In this document: positions 1 to 8,109 of the stretch, one piece after another
How the letters are laid out: each line of letters opens with the position of its first letter
Numbering within the stretch: position 1 is the first letter of the stretch
Source of the DNA: Polaromonas sp. AER18D-145
GTDB lineage: Bacteria > Pseudomonadota > Gammaproteobacteria > Burkholderiales > Burkholderiaceae_C
Reading direction: 5' to 3'
Assembly: GCF_002379095.1 (NCBI RefSeq)
Contig: NZ_NBZV01000028.1
Span: 1-63,189 of the forward strand
DNA: 63,189 nucleotides
Notes under the pieces: generated by a model
The model's input: the letters and a program-made list of their open reading frames with translations, nothing else
Databases searched by the model: none
Told to the model about the DNA's origin: nothing
Made by a program: the position numbers and the translations under genes

Positions 1-35
1 CCCCAAGCCCCAGGGCCCACGACAAAAGATTGACT

Positions 36-662
36 ATGAAACTCATTGGATCCTACGGCAGCCCTTATGTGCGCAAAGTGCGCATCGTGATGGCCGAAAA
101 AAAGCTCGACTACCAGTTCGTCATTGAAGACGTCTGGGCTGCGGGCACGACCATGTCCGAATCCAATCCGCTGGGCAAGGTGCCCTGTCTGGTCATGGAA
201 GGCGCCAACGGGTCGGAAGAAGCTGTTTTCGACTCGCGTGTGATCGTGGAATACCTGGACACACTGTCGCCGGTCGGCAAGCTGATTCCGGTGCAGGGCC
301 GCGAACGCGCCGAGGTGAAAACCTGGGAAGCACTGGCCGACGGCCTGCTCGACGCGGCCATCCTCGCGCGGCTGGAGGCCACCTGGGCCGGCCGTGACGA
401 CAAGCAGCGTTGCCAGGCCTGGATTGACCGCCAGATGGACAAGATCGACACGACCGTGCGGGCCATGAGCACCGGCCTGGGTGACAAGCCTTTTTGCAGC
501 GGCATCCACCTGGGCCTGTCCGACATCGCGGTCGGCTGTGCGCTCGGTTACCTGGACTTCCGGTTTGCACACATCGACTGGCGCTCCCCCTACCCCAACC
601 TGACCCGGCTGTATGACAAGCTGGCGCAGCGGCCAAGTTTTGTCGACACCCTGCCTTCCTGA
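36..662 (+). CDS. Glutathione S-transferase family protein
   Basis: This is a cytosolic GST-like protein of 208 residues. The N-terminal thioredoxin fold has S9-P-Y-V-R-K as the active-site region, the cis-proline segment N44-P-L-G-K-V-P50, and the glutathione-binding acidic-Ser pair D66-S67. An all-helical C-terminal domain follows. I chose ATG 36; an in-frame TTG six bases upstream would add two residues. No clear ribosome site is seen. It stands alone, and a hairpin with family B repeat features follows the stop. The substrate cannot be told from sequence; the family conjugates, isomerises or reduces electrophiles with glutathione. Confidence 0.88.
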   Translation: MKLIGSYGSPYVRKVRIVMAEKKLDYQFVIEDVWAAGTTMSESNPLGKVPCLVMEGANGSEEAVFDSRVIVEYLDTLSPVGKLIPVQGRERAEVKTWEALADGLLDAAILARLEATWAGRDDKQRCQAWIDRQMDKIDTTVRAMSTGLGDKPFCSGIHLGLSDIAVGCALGYLDFRFAHIDWRSPYPNLTRLYDKLAQRPSFVDTLPS

Positions 663-680
663 GCCGGTTCAGGAATAAAA

Positions 681-735
681 AGGCCTGCAACCCTTTACTG
701 ATGGTTGTAGGCAGCTATTAAAAAAGTAGCGACCG
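681..735 (-). repeat. Dispersed repeat family B, copy 1
   Basis: Read on the minus strand it gives GCTACTTTTTTAATAGC, then AAGGGTTGCAGGCC, the same layout as the other family B copies in this window. The plus strand can form a 10-bp stem (GCCTGCAACC with GGTTGTAGGC, one wobble) just after the GST stop, so it may also terminate that transcript. Confidence 0.6.
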
Positions 736-758
736 CGGAAGATCTTCAACCCAGCAGG

Positions 759-888
759 GGCCGCGGATCCGGCCTTGGCCTGTCCTGAGCTTGTCGAAGG
801 GCCAGTCCGCAGGCGCAGCGGCCCCCTCGGGGGACATCCTTCGACAGGCTCAGGACGAACGGAAAATCACGGAACGACCGTGGGGGCT
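759..888. repeat. Dispersed repeat family A, copy 1
   Basis: A composite repeat fills the gap between GST and the NTF2-like gene. It contains the inverted pair CCTGAGCTTGTCGAAGG and CCTTCGACAGGCTCAGG around a GCCCCCTCGGGGG core, and ends in CGTGGGGGCT. The same modules recur at 6597, 18993, 41923, 46111, 47927 and 58977. Confidence 0.75.
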
Positions 889-1327
889 ACGTTCCAGCGC
901 GCCTTTTCAGCCAGCGCATCAGGCTGCCCAGCAGCGGCAGCTTTTCATACAGCTCCTCGGCCGCGTCCCAGTAGTCGCGGTGGCGCGTCACCAGGCCGGC
1001 CTCGTTGAAGCTGATGTGCGAGGCGCCGCGAATGGTCTGCAACGGCTGTGGCCCGCGCCGCCTGAAATAAAACTCGAAGTTCCAGGTCAGGAAACATTGC
1101 CGGCCGTCGACCACCTGGGCCGTTACCTCAAAACGCGGGCGCTCCAGTGCCACGTACATGTGGCTGAAGATGTGCTGCACCTGCGCCAGGCCCTGCACCT
1201 CGTTGAACGGGTCCTTGAACCAGGTGTCGGCCGCATAGAACTCGCCCATGCGCGCGATGCCGGCCGGGCTCAGGGTTTCAAAAAAATGCACCAGTGGCGC
1301 GACCTTGGCATTTGGGGTTTGGTTCAT
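887..1327 (-). CDS. NTF2/SnoaL-like protein
   Basis: A 146-residue single-domain protein with the NTF2-like alpha+beta pattern: an N-terminal helix, then W-F-K-D-P-F-N, F-L-T-W-N-F-E-F and a basic C-terminal helix. It starts 7 nt after the SDR stop on the same strand, so it is probably the last gene of the lipid/light operon. Its stop lies in the end of the family A repeat. Proteins of this kind sit beside SDR and flavin oxidoreductase genes in LitR- or ChrR-type regulons (from memory of gene neighbourhoods). No catalytic activity can be assigned. Confidence 0.75.
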   Translation of the reverse strand: MNQTPNAKVAPLVHFFETLSPAGIARMGEFYAADTWFKDPFNEVQGLAQVQHIFSHMYVALERPRFEVTAQVVDGRQCFLTWNFEFYFRRRGPQPLQTIRGASHISFNEAGLVTRHRDYWDAAEELYEKLPLLGSLMRWLKRRAGT

Positions 1328-1334
1328 GGGGTGC

Positions 1335-2105
1335 TCACAGACCGGTGAATTTCCGGATCGCCGGAAAATACAGCGCGTAGGGCAGGACGCGCAAGGTTTT
1401 CATCCAGAGCGTAAACCGTTTCGGAAAGTGGATCTCGAACTCGCCCCGCGCCCAGCCAGCCAGGATATCCGTCGCCGCCTGGGCCGGGCTGATCAGGGCC
1501 GGCATGCTGAACCGGTTGCCGGCAGTCAGCGGTGTTTCGACAAAGCCTGGGTTGACCAGGCTCACCCCCACGCCGCTGGCCTGCAGGTCCAGGTACAGGG
1601 TTTCGGTCAGGTTGATCAGCGCCGCCTTGGTCGGGCCGTAGGCCAGGCTTTGCGGCAGGCCGCGGTAGCCGGCCACGCTGCCAACCAGGCTGAGGTGACC
1701 ACGGCCGCGTTGCAGCATCGCCGGCAAGACCGCATCGAGCACATACAGGGCCCCCACGTAGTTGACCTGCTGGTGCCTGAGCATGTCCGCCAAGTCGAAG
1801 CCAGTGGCGCGTTGTTCCCTGTAGTAACCCGCGCAATACATCATCAGGTCCAGCGGCCCCTGGGCCAGCAGGGATTGCGCCGCGGCTTGCACGGCAGCCG
1901 CATCCGACGCGTCGAGCGTCAGGGCCTGCGCGCCGGGATGGGCGGCCACAAAGGCTTCCAGCGCCGCGCCATTGCGGGCGGACACCACGACCCGGGCGCC
2001 GGCCTCATGCAGCGCATGCGCCGTGGCCTGGCCAATGCCGCTGGAGGCGCCGACCAGCCACACGGTTTTGCCGTGCCAGTCACGAAGGGGAGGGTTGTAC
2101 GGCAT
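1335..2105 (-). CDS. Short-chain dehydrogenase/reductase
   Basis: A classical SDR of 256 residues. The nucleotide-binding G-A-S-S-G-I-G is at 19-25, C-A-G at 91-93 replaces N-A-G, N115 is present, and the catalytic set is S143, Y156 and K160 in Y-G-P-T-K. The C-terminus (F-P-K-R-F-T-L-W-M-K) is amphipathic and basic, suggesting a membrane-associated lipid substrate. An 87-nt gap holding a family B repeat separates it from the upstream DUF3833 gene, so it may have its own promoter or be co-transcribed. The substrate is unknown. Confidence 0.9.
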   Translation of the reverse strand: MPYNPPLRDWHGKTVWLVGASSGIGQATAHALHEAGARVVVSARNGAALEAFVAAHPGAQALTLDASDAAAVQAAAQSLLAQGPLDLMMYCAGYYREQRATGFDLADMLRHQQVNYVGALYVLDAVLPAMLQRGRGHLSLVGSVAGYRGLPQSLAYGPTKAALINLTETLYLDLQASGVGVSLVNPGFVETPLTAGNRFSMPALISPAQAATDILAGWARGEFEIHFPKRFTLWMKTLRVLPYALYFPAIRKFTGL

Positions 2106-2114
2106 GGTGCTGTT

Positions 2115-2172
2115 TTGTTATAAAAATGATAGCTATTGGCGCAGATAGGTAAAGGGCTACAGGCCAATTTGG
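2115..2172 (+). repeat. Dispersed repeat family B, copy 2
   Basis: GTTATAAAAATGATAGC is followed by GCGCAGAT, AAAGGGCTACAGGCC and AATTT, the canonical module order of family B. It sits in the only sizeable gap of the light/lipid operon. Confidence 0.7.
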
Positions 2173-2192
2173 CTTGAAGCGGGACGGCGTGG

Positions 2193-2753
2193 TCAGCGCT
2201 TCACGAACGACAGCGTGACCTCGCCGAGCCGGACGCCGAACTTGCTCATCACCGCCTTGTTCAGCAACACCTTGTCGTTCATCAGGTACATCCAGTCGTC
2301 GAATTGCACTTCAATCACGCGGCCGTCCACCGGCAGCTTCAGCGTGTAGCCCCAGCGGAAGGCATTGCCCTTTTCCTCGCCGGCGGCTTCCCCCAGCACG
2401 TCGGCGGCGGTGCCGGTGTAGCGGCCGTCCGGTGAGCGCTTGAGCGTCCAGACCCGGCGGTCCGTGCTGCCGTCGGAGTAGGTGAAGGCTTCGTCGAGCA
2501 CGCCGGTCTCCGCGCCCGGCGGGCCTTGCCAGCTGCAGGTCATGACCACGGTGAAACGTTTGACCACCTTGCCCGAGCGGTCGGTGAAGACGCCGTACGC
2601 ATCGACCGTGCCGTTGAAATACTGGCGCATGTCGAGCACCGGTTTTTCGGCGGCGTAGTCGCTGATCTGCGGGCCGGCACAGCCCGCCAGACCGACCAGC
2701 AGGGGAAGGGACAGGGCCAGAGCGGCTGCGCCCCTGTGGAGAACGTGCTTCAT
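2193..2753 (-). CDS. DUF3833 lipoprotein
   Basis: A 186-residue exported lipoprotein. The signal peptide ends in the lipobox L-A-G-C with C25. The mature part (D-M-R-Q-Y-F-N-G, then W-T-L-K and D-D-W-M-Y-L) matches the DUF3833 pattern, a family usually found beside DUF1365 and MFS genes in proteobacterial fatty-acid modification clusters. The start overlaps the stop of the MFS gene by 4 nt (ATGA), so translation is coupled. No biochemical function is established for the family as far as I know. Confidence 0.85.
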   Translation of the reverse strand: MKHVLHRGAAALALSLPLLVGLAGCAGPQISDYAAEKPVLDMRQYFNGTVDAYGVFTDRSGKVVKRFTVVMTCSWQGPPGAETGVLDEAFTYSDGSTDRRVWTLKRSPDGRYTGTAADVLGEAAGEEKGNAFRWGYTLKLPVDGRVIEVQFDDWMYLMNDKVLLNKAVMSKFGVRLGEVTLSFVKR

Positions 2754-4036
2754 GGTTGGACCCCTTGCGGGTGTTTGATGACAAGAAAATACAGGCAGGC
2801 CGCAGCCGCCAGCTTGAGCAGGCAGGGCAGCACGCAATACGCCACCAGCAGTGCGCCCAGCGCCTGCGCGTCGCGCGCGCCCGGGGCGTAGCCGAACAGG
2901 CCGAGCAGCGGCAGCGCCAGTCCGGCGGCCAGCGCCAGGTTGAGCTTGATGGCGAAATTCCACCAGCCGAAGTAAGCCCCTTCGGCCCGGCCCGACTGGC
3001 CGTTGGCCTGGATCACGCCGGCCAGCAGCGCGCCGGGCAGCGCCAGGTCGGTGCCCAGCGCGATGCCGGACAGGGCGCAGACGATCACAAACCCGGCGGT
3101 GTCCCCGGCCACTGTCTGTGTGGCCCAGCCGAAGGTGGCAATCGCCAGGAGCATGCCCAGCAGCCAGGTGGGCGCCAGCCCGATACGTTTGACCAGCGCC
3201 AGCCACAGCGGGATGGACAGGGCCGCGCTCACGAAATAACTGCCCAGAAACAGCGGCTCCTGGCTGGCCGGCGCCTGCAGCCGGTCCTGGATGAAAAACA
3301 GCACCAGGGTCGCCGGCACCGCGCTGGCCGTGCCATTGAGCAGAAAGACCGCGAGCAGGCGGCGAAAGCCCGGCTGGCGAAACGGTAGCCAGATCGACGT
3401 CGCCACATGGGGGCCCGCGGATGCCTGCCGCGGCACCGGCCGGTCGGCGCGCGCCCAGGCCAGCCAGCCCATCGTCAGGGCCACAAAAAACAGCACGGTG
3501 CTGGCCGGCAGCCCGAAGACGACCGGCGTGATCGACGCGAGCACCACGCCGACCAGGCCCAGGCCCTCGCGCCAGGCGACGATGCGGCTGCGCTGGCGTT
3601 CGTCGCCGCCCAGCATCGCGCCCCAGGACTGGTGCGAGACGCTGAGCGCGCTGTAGCCGGCATAAGTCAGCATCAGCATCAGGCTGGCCCAGACCACCAG
3701 CGCCGACGGCGCGCTCACCAGCGGAAAAAACAGCAGCGCGAACCCGAGCGCCAACACCAGCGCGGCGATGGCGCCCAGTCCCAGCACCGCCCTGGCCGAG
3801 TGTGCAAACAGGCGGTCGCTCAGGCGGCCCAGCAGGGGATCGATCAGGGCATCAAACAGGCGCGCACCGAGCAGCACCGCGCCCAGTGTGGCCAGCGGCA
3901 CGCCGAATTCACGGGCGTAGTGGTTGGGCAGGATCACGTACAGCGGCAGGGCCACAAAAGCCAGCGGCAGGCCCAGCAGGCCGTAGGCCAGGCCGTTGCG
4001 GGTGCCAAAAGCGCCCGGGGCGGCGGCAGGGGTCAC
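2750..4036 (-). CDS. MFS transporter, GPH-like
   Basis: A 428-residue polytopic protein with about 12 hydrophobic segments. The loop R-L-F-D-A-L-I-D-P-L-L-G-R-L-S-D after TM2 is the signature of glycoside-pentoside-hexuronide/MFS_2 carriers. The start is GTG at 4036, overlapping the upstream stop (GTGA); there is no nearby ATG. Its operon position among fatty-acid modifying enzymes suggests it moves a lipid or lipid precursor rather than a sugar, but that is inference. Confidence 0.87.
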   Translation of the reverse strand: MTPAAAPGAFGTRNGLAYGLLGLPLAFVALPLYVILPNHYAREFGVPLATLGAVLLGARLFDALIDPLLGRLSDRLFAHSARAVLGLGAIAALVLALGFALLFFPLVSAPSALVVWASLMLMLTYAGYSALSVSHQSWGAMLGGDERQRSRIVAWREGLGLVGVVLASITPVVFGLPASTVLFFVALTMGWLAWARADRPVPRQASAGPHVATSIWLPFRQPGFRRLLAVFLLNGTASAVPATLVLFFIQDRLQAPASQEPLFLGSYFVSAALSIPLWLALVKRIGLAPTWLLGMLLAIATFGWATQTVAGDTAGFVIVCALSGIALGTDLALPGALLAGVIQANGQSGRAEGAYFGWWNFAIKLNLALAAGLALPLLGLFGYAPGARDAQALGALLVAYCVLPCLLKLAAAACLYFLVIKHPQGVQP

Positions 4037-4689
4037 GGGCCTGCTCCGGCCACCAGCGCATTGCGCAGGCCGGGCTCCGAGGTGCCGGGCGCCAGCCAGA
4101 TGCCGAAGAAGCGTTGGGCGAACGCCGCGTCGCGGATCTCGCCCAGCGGCTTGCCATTCAACCAGAAGGCCGCACCCACCCCGGGCCGGTGCACACCCAT
4201 GATGCGGTCGCCTTTTTTGACATCGGGCAGCACCCTGCGCAGCGCGGCCAGCCACTGCTCCGCCAGGTCGTCGCTGACCGGCGCGGCGCGCCGCATTTCC
4301 GTGATCGAGCGTTCGGCGATCGCCTGGCCCTCGAAAGCGCGCAGGTAGCTGAGCTCCAGCGCCAGCGCCTGGCTGGCAAAGCTGTCCACGCGGAAGCCGG
4401 GCCCCGCCCACAGCCGGGCGTCGTAGACCTGAAAACCGAAAACACGCAGGCGGCCGCCGCCCAGCAACCTTCCTTGGGGCAGGGCCTCCAGCAATTCCGG
4501 TGGCCTGGCGCTGCCCGCGGCGGTTTCGGTGCCTGTCTGCGCGGCAGCCGGCGCGGCGGCTCCGGCGCCGATGCCCAGCGCCAGCGCCAGTAGCAGCGCG
4601 CTCGTCAGATCTTGCGCAGCGTGTACTGCACCACGTCGGTGTTGGCCTGGGCGAAGGCTGCTTCGCAGTAGGCCAGATAGAACTCCCAT
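4033..4689 (-). CDS. Chalcone-isomerase-like exported protein
   Basis: Mature sequence: F-G-F-Q-V-Y-D-A-R-L-W near the N-terminus, then A-L-E-L-S-Y, K-K-G-D-R-I, L-N-G-K-P-L-G and F-F-G-I-W-L near the C-terminus. This is the pattern of the bacterial chalcone_isomerase-like periplasmic family. The only in-frame ATG (4689) lies 84 nt inside cfa and gives a long, unlikely leader. A CTG at 4608 overlaps the cfa stop (CTGA) and would begin an ideal signal peptide (TSALLLALALG...AAAQ). The CTG start is my preference; the coordinates keep the ATG. Function unknown. Confidence 0.75.
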   Translation of the reverse strand: MGVLSGLLRSSLRPGQHRRGAVHAAQDLTSALLLALALGIGAGAAAPAAAQTGTETAAGSARPPELLEALPQGRLLGGGRLRVFGFQVYDARLWAGPGFRVDSFASQALALELSYLRAFEGQAIAERSITEMRRAAPVSDDLAEQWLAALRRVLPDVKKGDRIMGVHRPGVGAAFWLNGKPLGEIRDAAFAQRFFGIWLAPGTSEPGLRNALVAGAGP

Positions 4690-5855
4690 ATGCGGATAAA
4701 CCTCTTGTCAAACCCGAGCTGGAGCACCCGTGACTCTTGCGCCATGAACTGTTCGCGCCACAGCCTGAGCGTGTGCGCATAGTCCTGGCCAAACGAAAAC
4801 TCGTCGATCACCTCGAGCCCGGCGGCGCGCGCCTGGGCGCGGAACTCGGTCGGGCAGGGCAGGCAACCGCCCGGAAAGATGTATTGCTGGATGAAGTCGG
4901 TGGACGAGACGTAGCGTTCAAACAGCGCGTCGGCAATCACGATGCTCTGCACGCAGGCCTGTCCGCCGGGCTTGAGCAGGCGCGCCACCGTCTGGAAGTA
5001 GGTGGGCCAGTATTCCCGTCCGACGGCTTCGACCATCTCGATCGAGCAGATCGCATCAAATGGCGCATCGCCGCTGGTTTTTCCGATGTCGCGGTAGTCC
5101 TGCAGACGCAGATCGGCCTTGTTGGCCGCGCCCACGCGGGTCATGCGTTGTTGCGCCCAGGCGAGCTGCTCGGTGCTCAGCGTCACGCCGACGACGGAGG
5201 CGTCAAATTCGGTGGCGGCCATTTCGGCCAGGGCGCCCCAGCCGCAGCCAATTTCCAGCACGCGGTCGCCAGGCTGCACACCGGCCATGCGCAGCGCGCG
5301 CCTGACCTTGGCATGCTGCGCGTCCTTCATCGAAGTCTGCGGTGTCTCGAAAATCGCCGCCGAATAATTCATCGTGCCGTCCAGCCACAACTCGTAAAAG
5401 GCATTGCCGAGGTCGTAGTGCGCGTGGATGTTTTTCTGGCTGTTGGCCTTGGTGTTGCGGTTGAGCAGGTGCTTGACGCGGTAGGCCAGGCGGCCCAGCC
5501 AGGTGCCGTAGATCACGTCCTCGACTTCCTTGCGGTTGACGATCAGCACGCGCAGCAGCTCGGTCAGGTGCGGTGTGGTCCAGTCGCCGGCGATGAAACT
5601 TTCGGCAAAACCGATATCGCCCGAACGCAGCGCGGCGCTGCAGACCTTCCAGTTCACCAGCCGCAGGCTGGCCGTGGGCCCCTCGCCCGAGCCGAAGCGC
5701 TGCATGCTGCCGTCGGGCAGCTGCAGGGTCAACGTGCCATGCTTGAGGCGTGACAGCAGCTTGAAGGCCGTGCGTGCGGCGGCCGGTGCGCCGCTGGGCA
5801 GCGCGAATGAAGCGCCGTTGGCAGAAGAAGTCGAGGAGTTGCTGGCAGTGTTCAT
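4605..5855 (-). CDS. cfa: Cyclopropane-fatty-acyl-phospholipid synthase family methyltransferase
   Basis: 416 residues with the CFA synthase layout. There is an N-terminal lipid-binding domain, H-Y-D-L-G-N at 146-151, the SAM motif E-I-G-C-G-W-G at 201-207, and the C-terminal Y-L-A-Y-C-E segment. The enzyme transfers a methyl group from SAM to unsaturated acyl chains of membrane phospholipids. Cfa paralogues next to DUF1365 and a flavin oxidoreductase can instead be UfaM-like and start furan fatty acid synthesis. The ATG overlaps the DUF1365 stop by 4 nt. The 29-residue Ser/Ala-rich N-terminus is likely disordered. Confidence 0.92.
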   Translation of the reverse strand: MNTASNSSTSSANGASFALPSGAPAAARTAFKLLSRLKHGTLTLQLPDGSMQRFGSGEGPTASLRLVNWKVCSAALRSGDIGFAESFIAGDWTTPHLTELLRVLIVNRKEVEDVIYGTWLGRLAYRVKHLLNRNTKANSQKNIHAHYDLGNAFYELWLDGTMNYSAAIFETPQTSMKDAQHAKVRRALRMAGVQPGDRVLEIGCGWGALAEMAATEFDASVVGVTLSTEQLAWAQQRMTRVGAANKADLRLQDYRDIGKTSGDAPFDAICSIEMVEAVGREYWPTYFQTVARLLKPGGQACVQSIVIADALFERYVSSTDFIQQYIFPGGCLPCPTEFRAQARAAGLEVIDEFSFGQDYAHTLRLWREQFMAQESRVLQLGFDKRFIRIWEFYLAYCEAAFAQANTDVVQYTLRKI

Positions 5856-6787
5856 CGCGTCACGAATACTTCAGGAGTTTGGGGTTTGCTGACAAAGGGC
5901 ACACGTTTGCGCCAGAGCTTGAAGGCTTGCCAGTGAATGCGGGCGACCACACCCAGCGTCATCGCCGGATAACGCCACAGGGCCTGGCGCAGCGTTGCCG
6001 CGCTCAGGACCTGCAGCGTGCCGGCGACGCTGGTTTGCAGCAGCGGCCCCGATGCGTCGTCGTAATCGATGCGGGCCAGCGTTTTCTCGACACCTTCGTT
6101 GCTGACACGCATGAATCGAAAGCGGTAAAAACCATCCAGCGTGCAGAACGGCGACACATGAAACACCTTGACGGCCTGCAGTTCCTGGCCATACCGTGGG
6201 TGGTCGAGCAGGTAGCAGTGGCGCTCGCCAAAGGTGTTGTTGACTTCGACGACGATGGCGCGCAACGCGCCGGCGGCATTGTGGCAATACCAGAAGCTGA
6301 CCGGCTTGAAGGTGTGGCCGAACACACGCGGGTAGGTGTGCAGCCAGACTTCGCCGGCGGCGTCGGTGATGCCTTCGCGCGCCAGCAGCGCATCGACCCA
6401 GGCCAGGCAGTCGTCGCCGCCCTCGCCATGGTCGCGGTCAAAAAAGCTCAGGGCCGCGCGGCGGTTGCGCGCCAGCGCGCCGTTGCCGTGCTGGCGCAGG
6501 CTGCGCAGCGGCAGCATCAGGAAGTAAGTGGGGTAATTAAAGGCGTTGACAGCGGGTTTGAGGCGGGTGTGCCGCACCTCGCCAAAACCTATTAATGGAG
6601 CCCCCACGCTTGTCGCTTCGCGAGCCTTCGGCGGTGCGCTGCCCCTTAACCAAGACAAGGGGGCGCTGCGCCTGCGGCCCGGCCCTTCGACAAGCTCAGG
6701 ACAGGCCAAGGCCGGTTCCGCGGCCCTGGCCTGGGCAGACGCAGCCCCGACGCTCCGCACGCCGTCCATGCTTGGCGGCGCGTTCAT
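5852..6787 (-). CDS. DUF1365 protein with repeat-encoded N-terminal insert
   Basis: 311 residues. The conserved DUF1365 core begins near residue 64 (I-G-F-G-E-V-R-H-T-R) and continues with F-N-Y-P-T-Y-F, G-H-T-F-K-P-V-S-F-W and V-N-N-T-F-G-E-R-H. Residues ~18-64 come from a family A repeat in frame, including A-C-P-E-L-V-E-G, and are foreign to the family. The family is almost always beside COG2907 flavin oxidoreductases and Cfa. Start and stop each overlap neighbours by 4 nt. The true start may be an internal codon after the repeat, but no good ATG is there. Confidence 0.85.
   Translation of the reverse strand: MNAPPSMDGVRSVGAASAQARAAEPALACPELVEGPGRRRSAPLSWLRGSAPPKAREATSVGAPLIGFGEVRHTRLKPAVNAFNYPTYFLMLPLRSLRQHGNGALARNRRAALSFFDRDHGEGGDDCLAWVDALLAREGITDAAGEVWLHTYPRVFGHTFKPVSFWYCHNAAGALRAIVVEVNNTFGERHCYLLDHPRYGQELQAVKVFHVSPFCTLDGFYRFRFMRVSNEGVEKTLARIDYDDASGPLLQTSVAGTLQVLSAATLRQALWRYPAMTLGVVARIHWQAFKLWRKRVPFVSKPQTPEVFVTR
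6597..6735. repeat. Dispersed repeat family A, copy 2, inside the DUF1365 gene
   Basis: It contains CTTCGACAAGCTCAGGACAG, the GGGGGCGCTGCGCCTGCGGCC module and the CCCCCACG end. Its length keeps the DUF1365 reading frame open, and it encodes about residues 18-64. Confidence 0.75.
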
Positions 6788-8109
6788 GGCGCAGCTCCGG
6801 CCAGATCCTGCAACAGCTGCCTGGCCACGCCCAGCCCCGACTTCAGGCCGTCTTCGTGAAAACCATAACCGGTCCAGGCGCCGCAGAAATAGCTGTGCTG
6901 CCGGCCCTGCAGTTCGGGCAGTTCTTTCTGCGCGCGGATGGCTGCAGCGTCAAAAACCGGATGGGCATAGTCGAATTCACCCATGATGTGCGCCGGTGCG
7001 ATCGGGGCCGCCGGATTCAGCGACACCACCACCGGCTGGGCAAACGGCAGCGGCTGCAGCATGTTCAGCAGGTAATGCAGGCAGACCCGGGTCGACTCGC
7101 GCTGCGGGTCCTGCGCACGTTCGTAGTTCCACGCGGCCCAGGCCAGCTTGTTGGCGGGCAGCACCGAGGTGTCGGTGTGCAGCACGGCGCGGTTGGGCTG
7201 GTAGCTGATGGCGCCCAGCACCGTGCGCTCGGCACTGCTCGGGCTTTGCAGCAGGGCCAGCGACTGGTCGGAGTGGGTCGCCAGCACGACCTTGTCAAAG
7301 CGTTCGTCGGCGCCGTTGGTGAGCACGCGCACGCCGCCATGGGCCGAGAACGCATCGCGGACGATGCCGCGCACCGGCGTGTTCAGGCGTTTGTCGGCGA
7401 TGCCGGCAACGATTTTTTCAACGTAATGCCGGGCGCCGCCGGTTACCGTCCACCACTGCGGCCGGTCGGCCACCTGGATCAGGCCGTGGTTGTGGCAGAA
7501 GCGGATCATGGTGGCCACCGGGAACTGCAGCATCTGGTCGGTCGGGCAGGACCAGATGCAGCCCAGCATGGGCAGGAAATACCAGTCGCGAAACTCGGCC
7601 GAGAATCGACCCTCGCGCAGGAACTCGCCGAGCGGCTGCATCATGGCGGCTTCTGCGCCGCTTTCGGCCAGCGCGGTGGCCGTGCGGTTGAAACGCATGA
7701 TGTCGCGCAACATGCGCCAGAACTTCCAGTTCAGGAGGTTGCCGCGCTGGGCAAACACCGTGTTCAGGCTGGAGCCGCTCCATTCCAGGGCGCCGCGCTT
7801 GCCGCTGCCGGGGATCTTGACCGAAAACGACATGTCCGACCGCGCGGTGGCCACGCCCAGATCCGCAAACAGCTGGATCAGGTGGGGGTAGGTGCGTTCG
7901 TTGAAGACCAGAAAGCCGGTGTCCACGCCGTGGGTGACCGGGCCCTGCGGCGTTGGCAGGGTGATGTCGACCGTGTGGGTGTGGCCGCCAAAATAGCTGC
8001 CGGCCTCGAACAAGGTGAGTTCGGCCTGGCCCTGCAGGGCGTGGGCGACCGCCAGTCCGGAAATGCCGGAGCCGACGATGGCGACCTTGGGGCGGGCTGG
8101 AGAACTCAT
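6784..8109 (-). CDS. FAD/NAD-binding oxidoreductase (COG2907, amine-oxidase fold)
   Basis: 441 residues from ATG 8109. The FAD dinucleotide motif G13-S-G-I-S-G18 is followed by the E-A-G-S-Y-F-G-G-H-T-H-T segment typical of COG2907. I did not use the longer open frame upstream because it reads through the purine-rich leader. It is the first gene of the operon. Homologues in the alphaproteobacterial singlet-oxygen regulon act on methylated fatty acids (the UfaD type), so a desaturase role on Cfa products is plausible but not shown here. Confidence 0.88.
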   Translation of the reverse strand: MSSPARPKVAIVGSGISGLAVAHALQGQAELTLFEAGSYFGGHTHTVDITLPTPQGPVTHGVDTGFLVFNERTYPHLIQLFADLGVATARSDMSFSVKIPGSGKRGALEWSGSSLNTVFAQRGNLLNWKFWRMLRDIMRFNRTATALAESGAEAAMMQPLGEFLREGRFSAEFRDWYFLPMLGCIWSCPTDQMLQFPVATMIRFCHNHGLIQVADRPQWWTVTGGARHYVEKIVAGIADKRLNTPVRGIVRDAFSAHGGVRVLTNGADERFDKVVLATHSDQSLALLQSPSSAERTVLGAISYQPNRAVLHTDTSVLPANKLAWAAWNYERAQDPQRESTRVCLHYLLNMLQPLPFAQPVVVSLNPAAPIAPAHIMGEFDYAHPVFDAAAIRAQKELPELQGRQHSYFCGAWTGYGFHEDGLKSGLGVARQLLQDLAGAAP

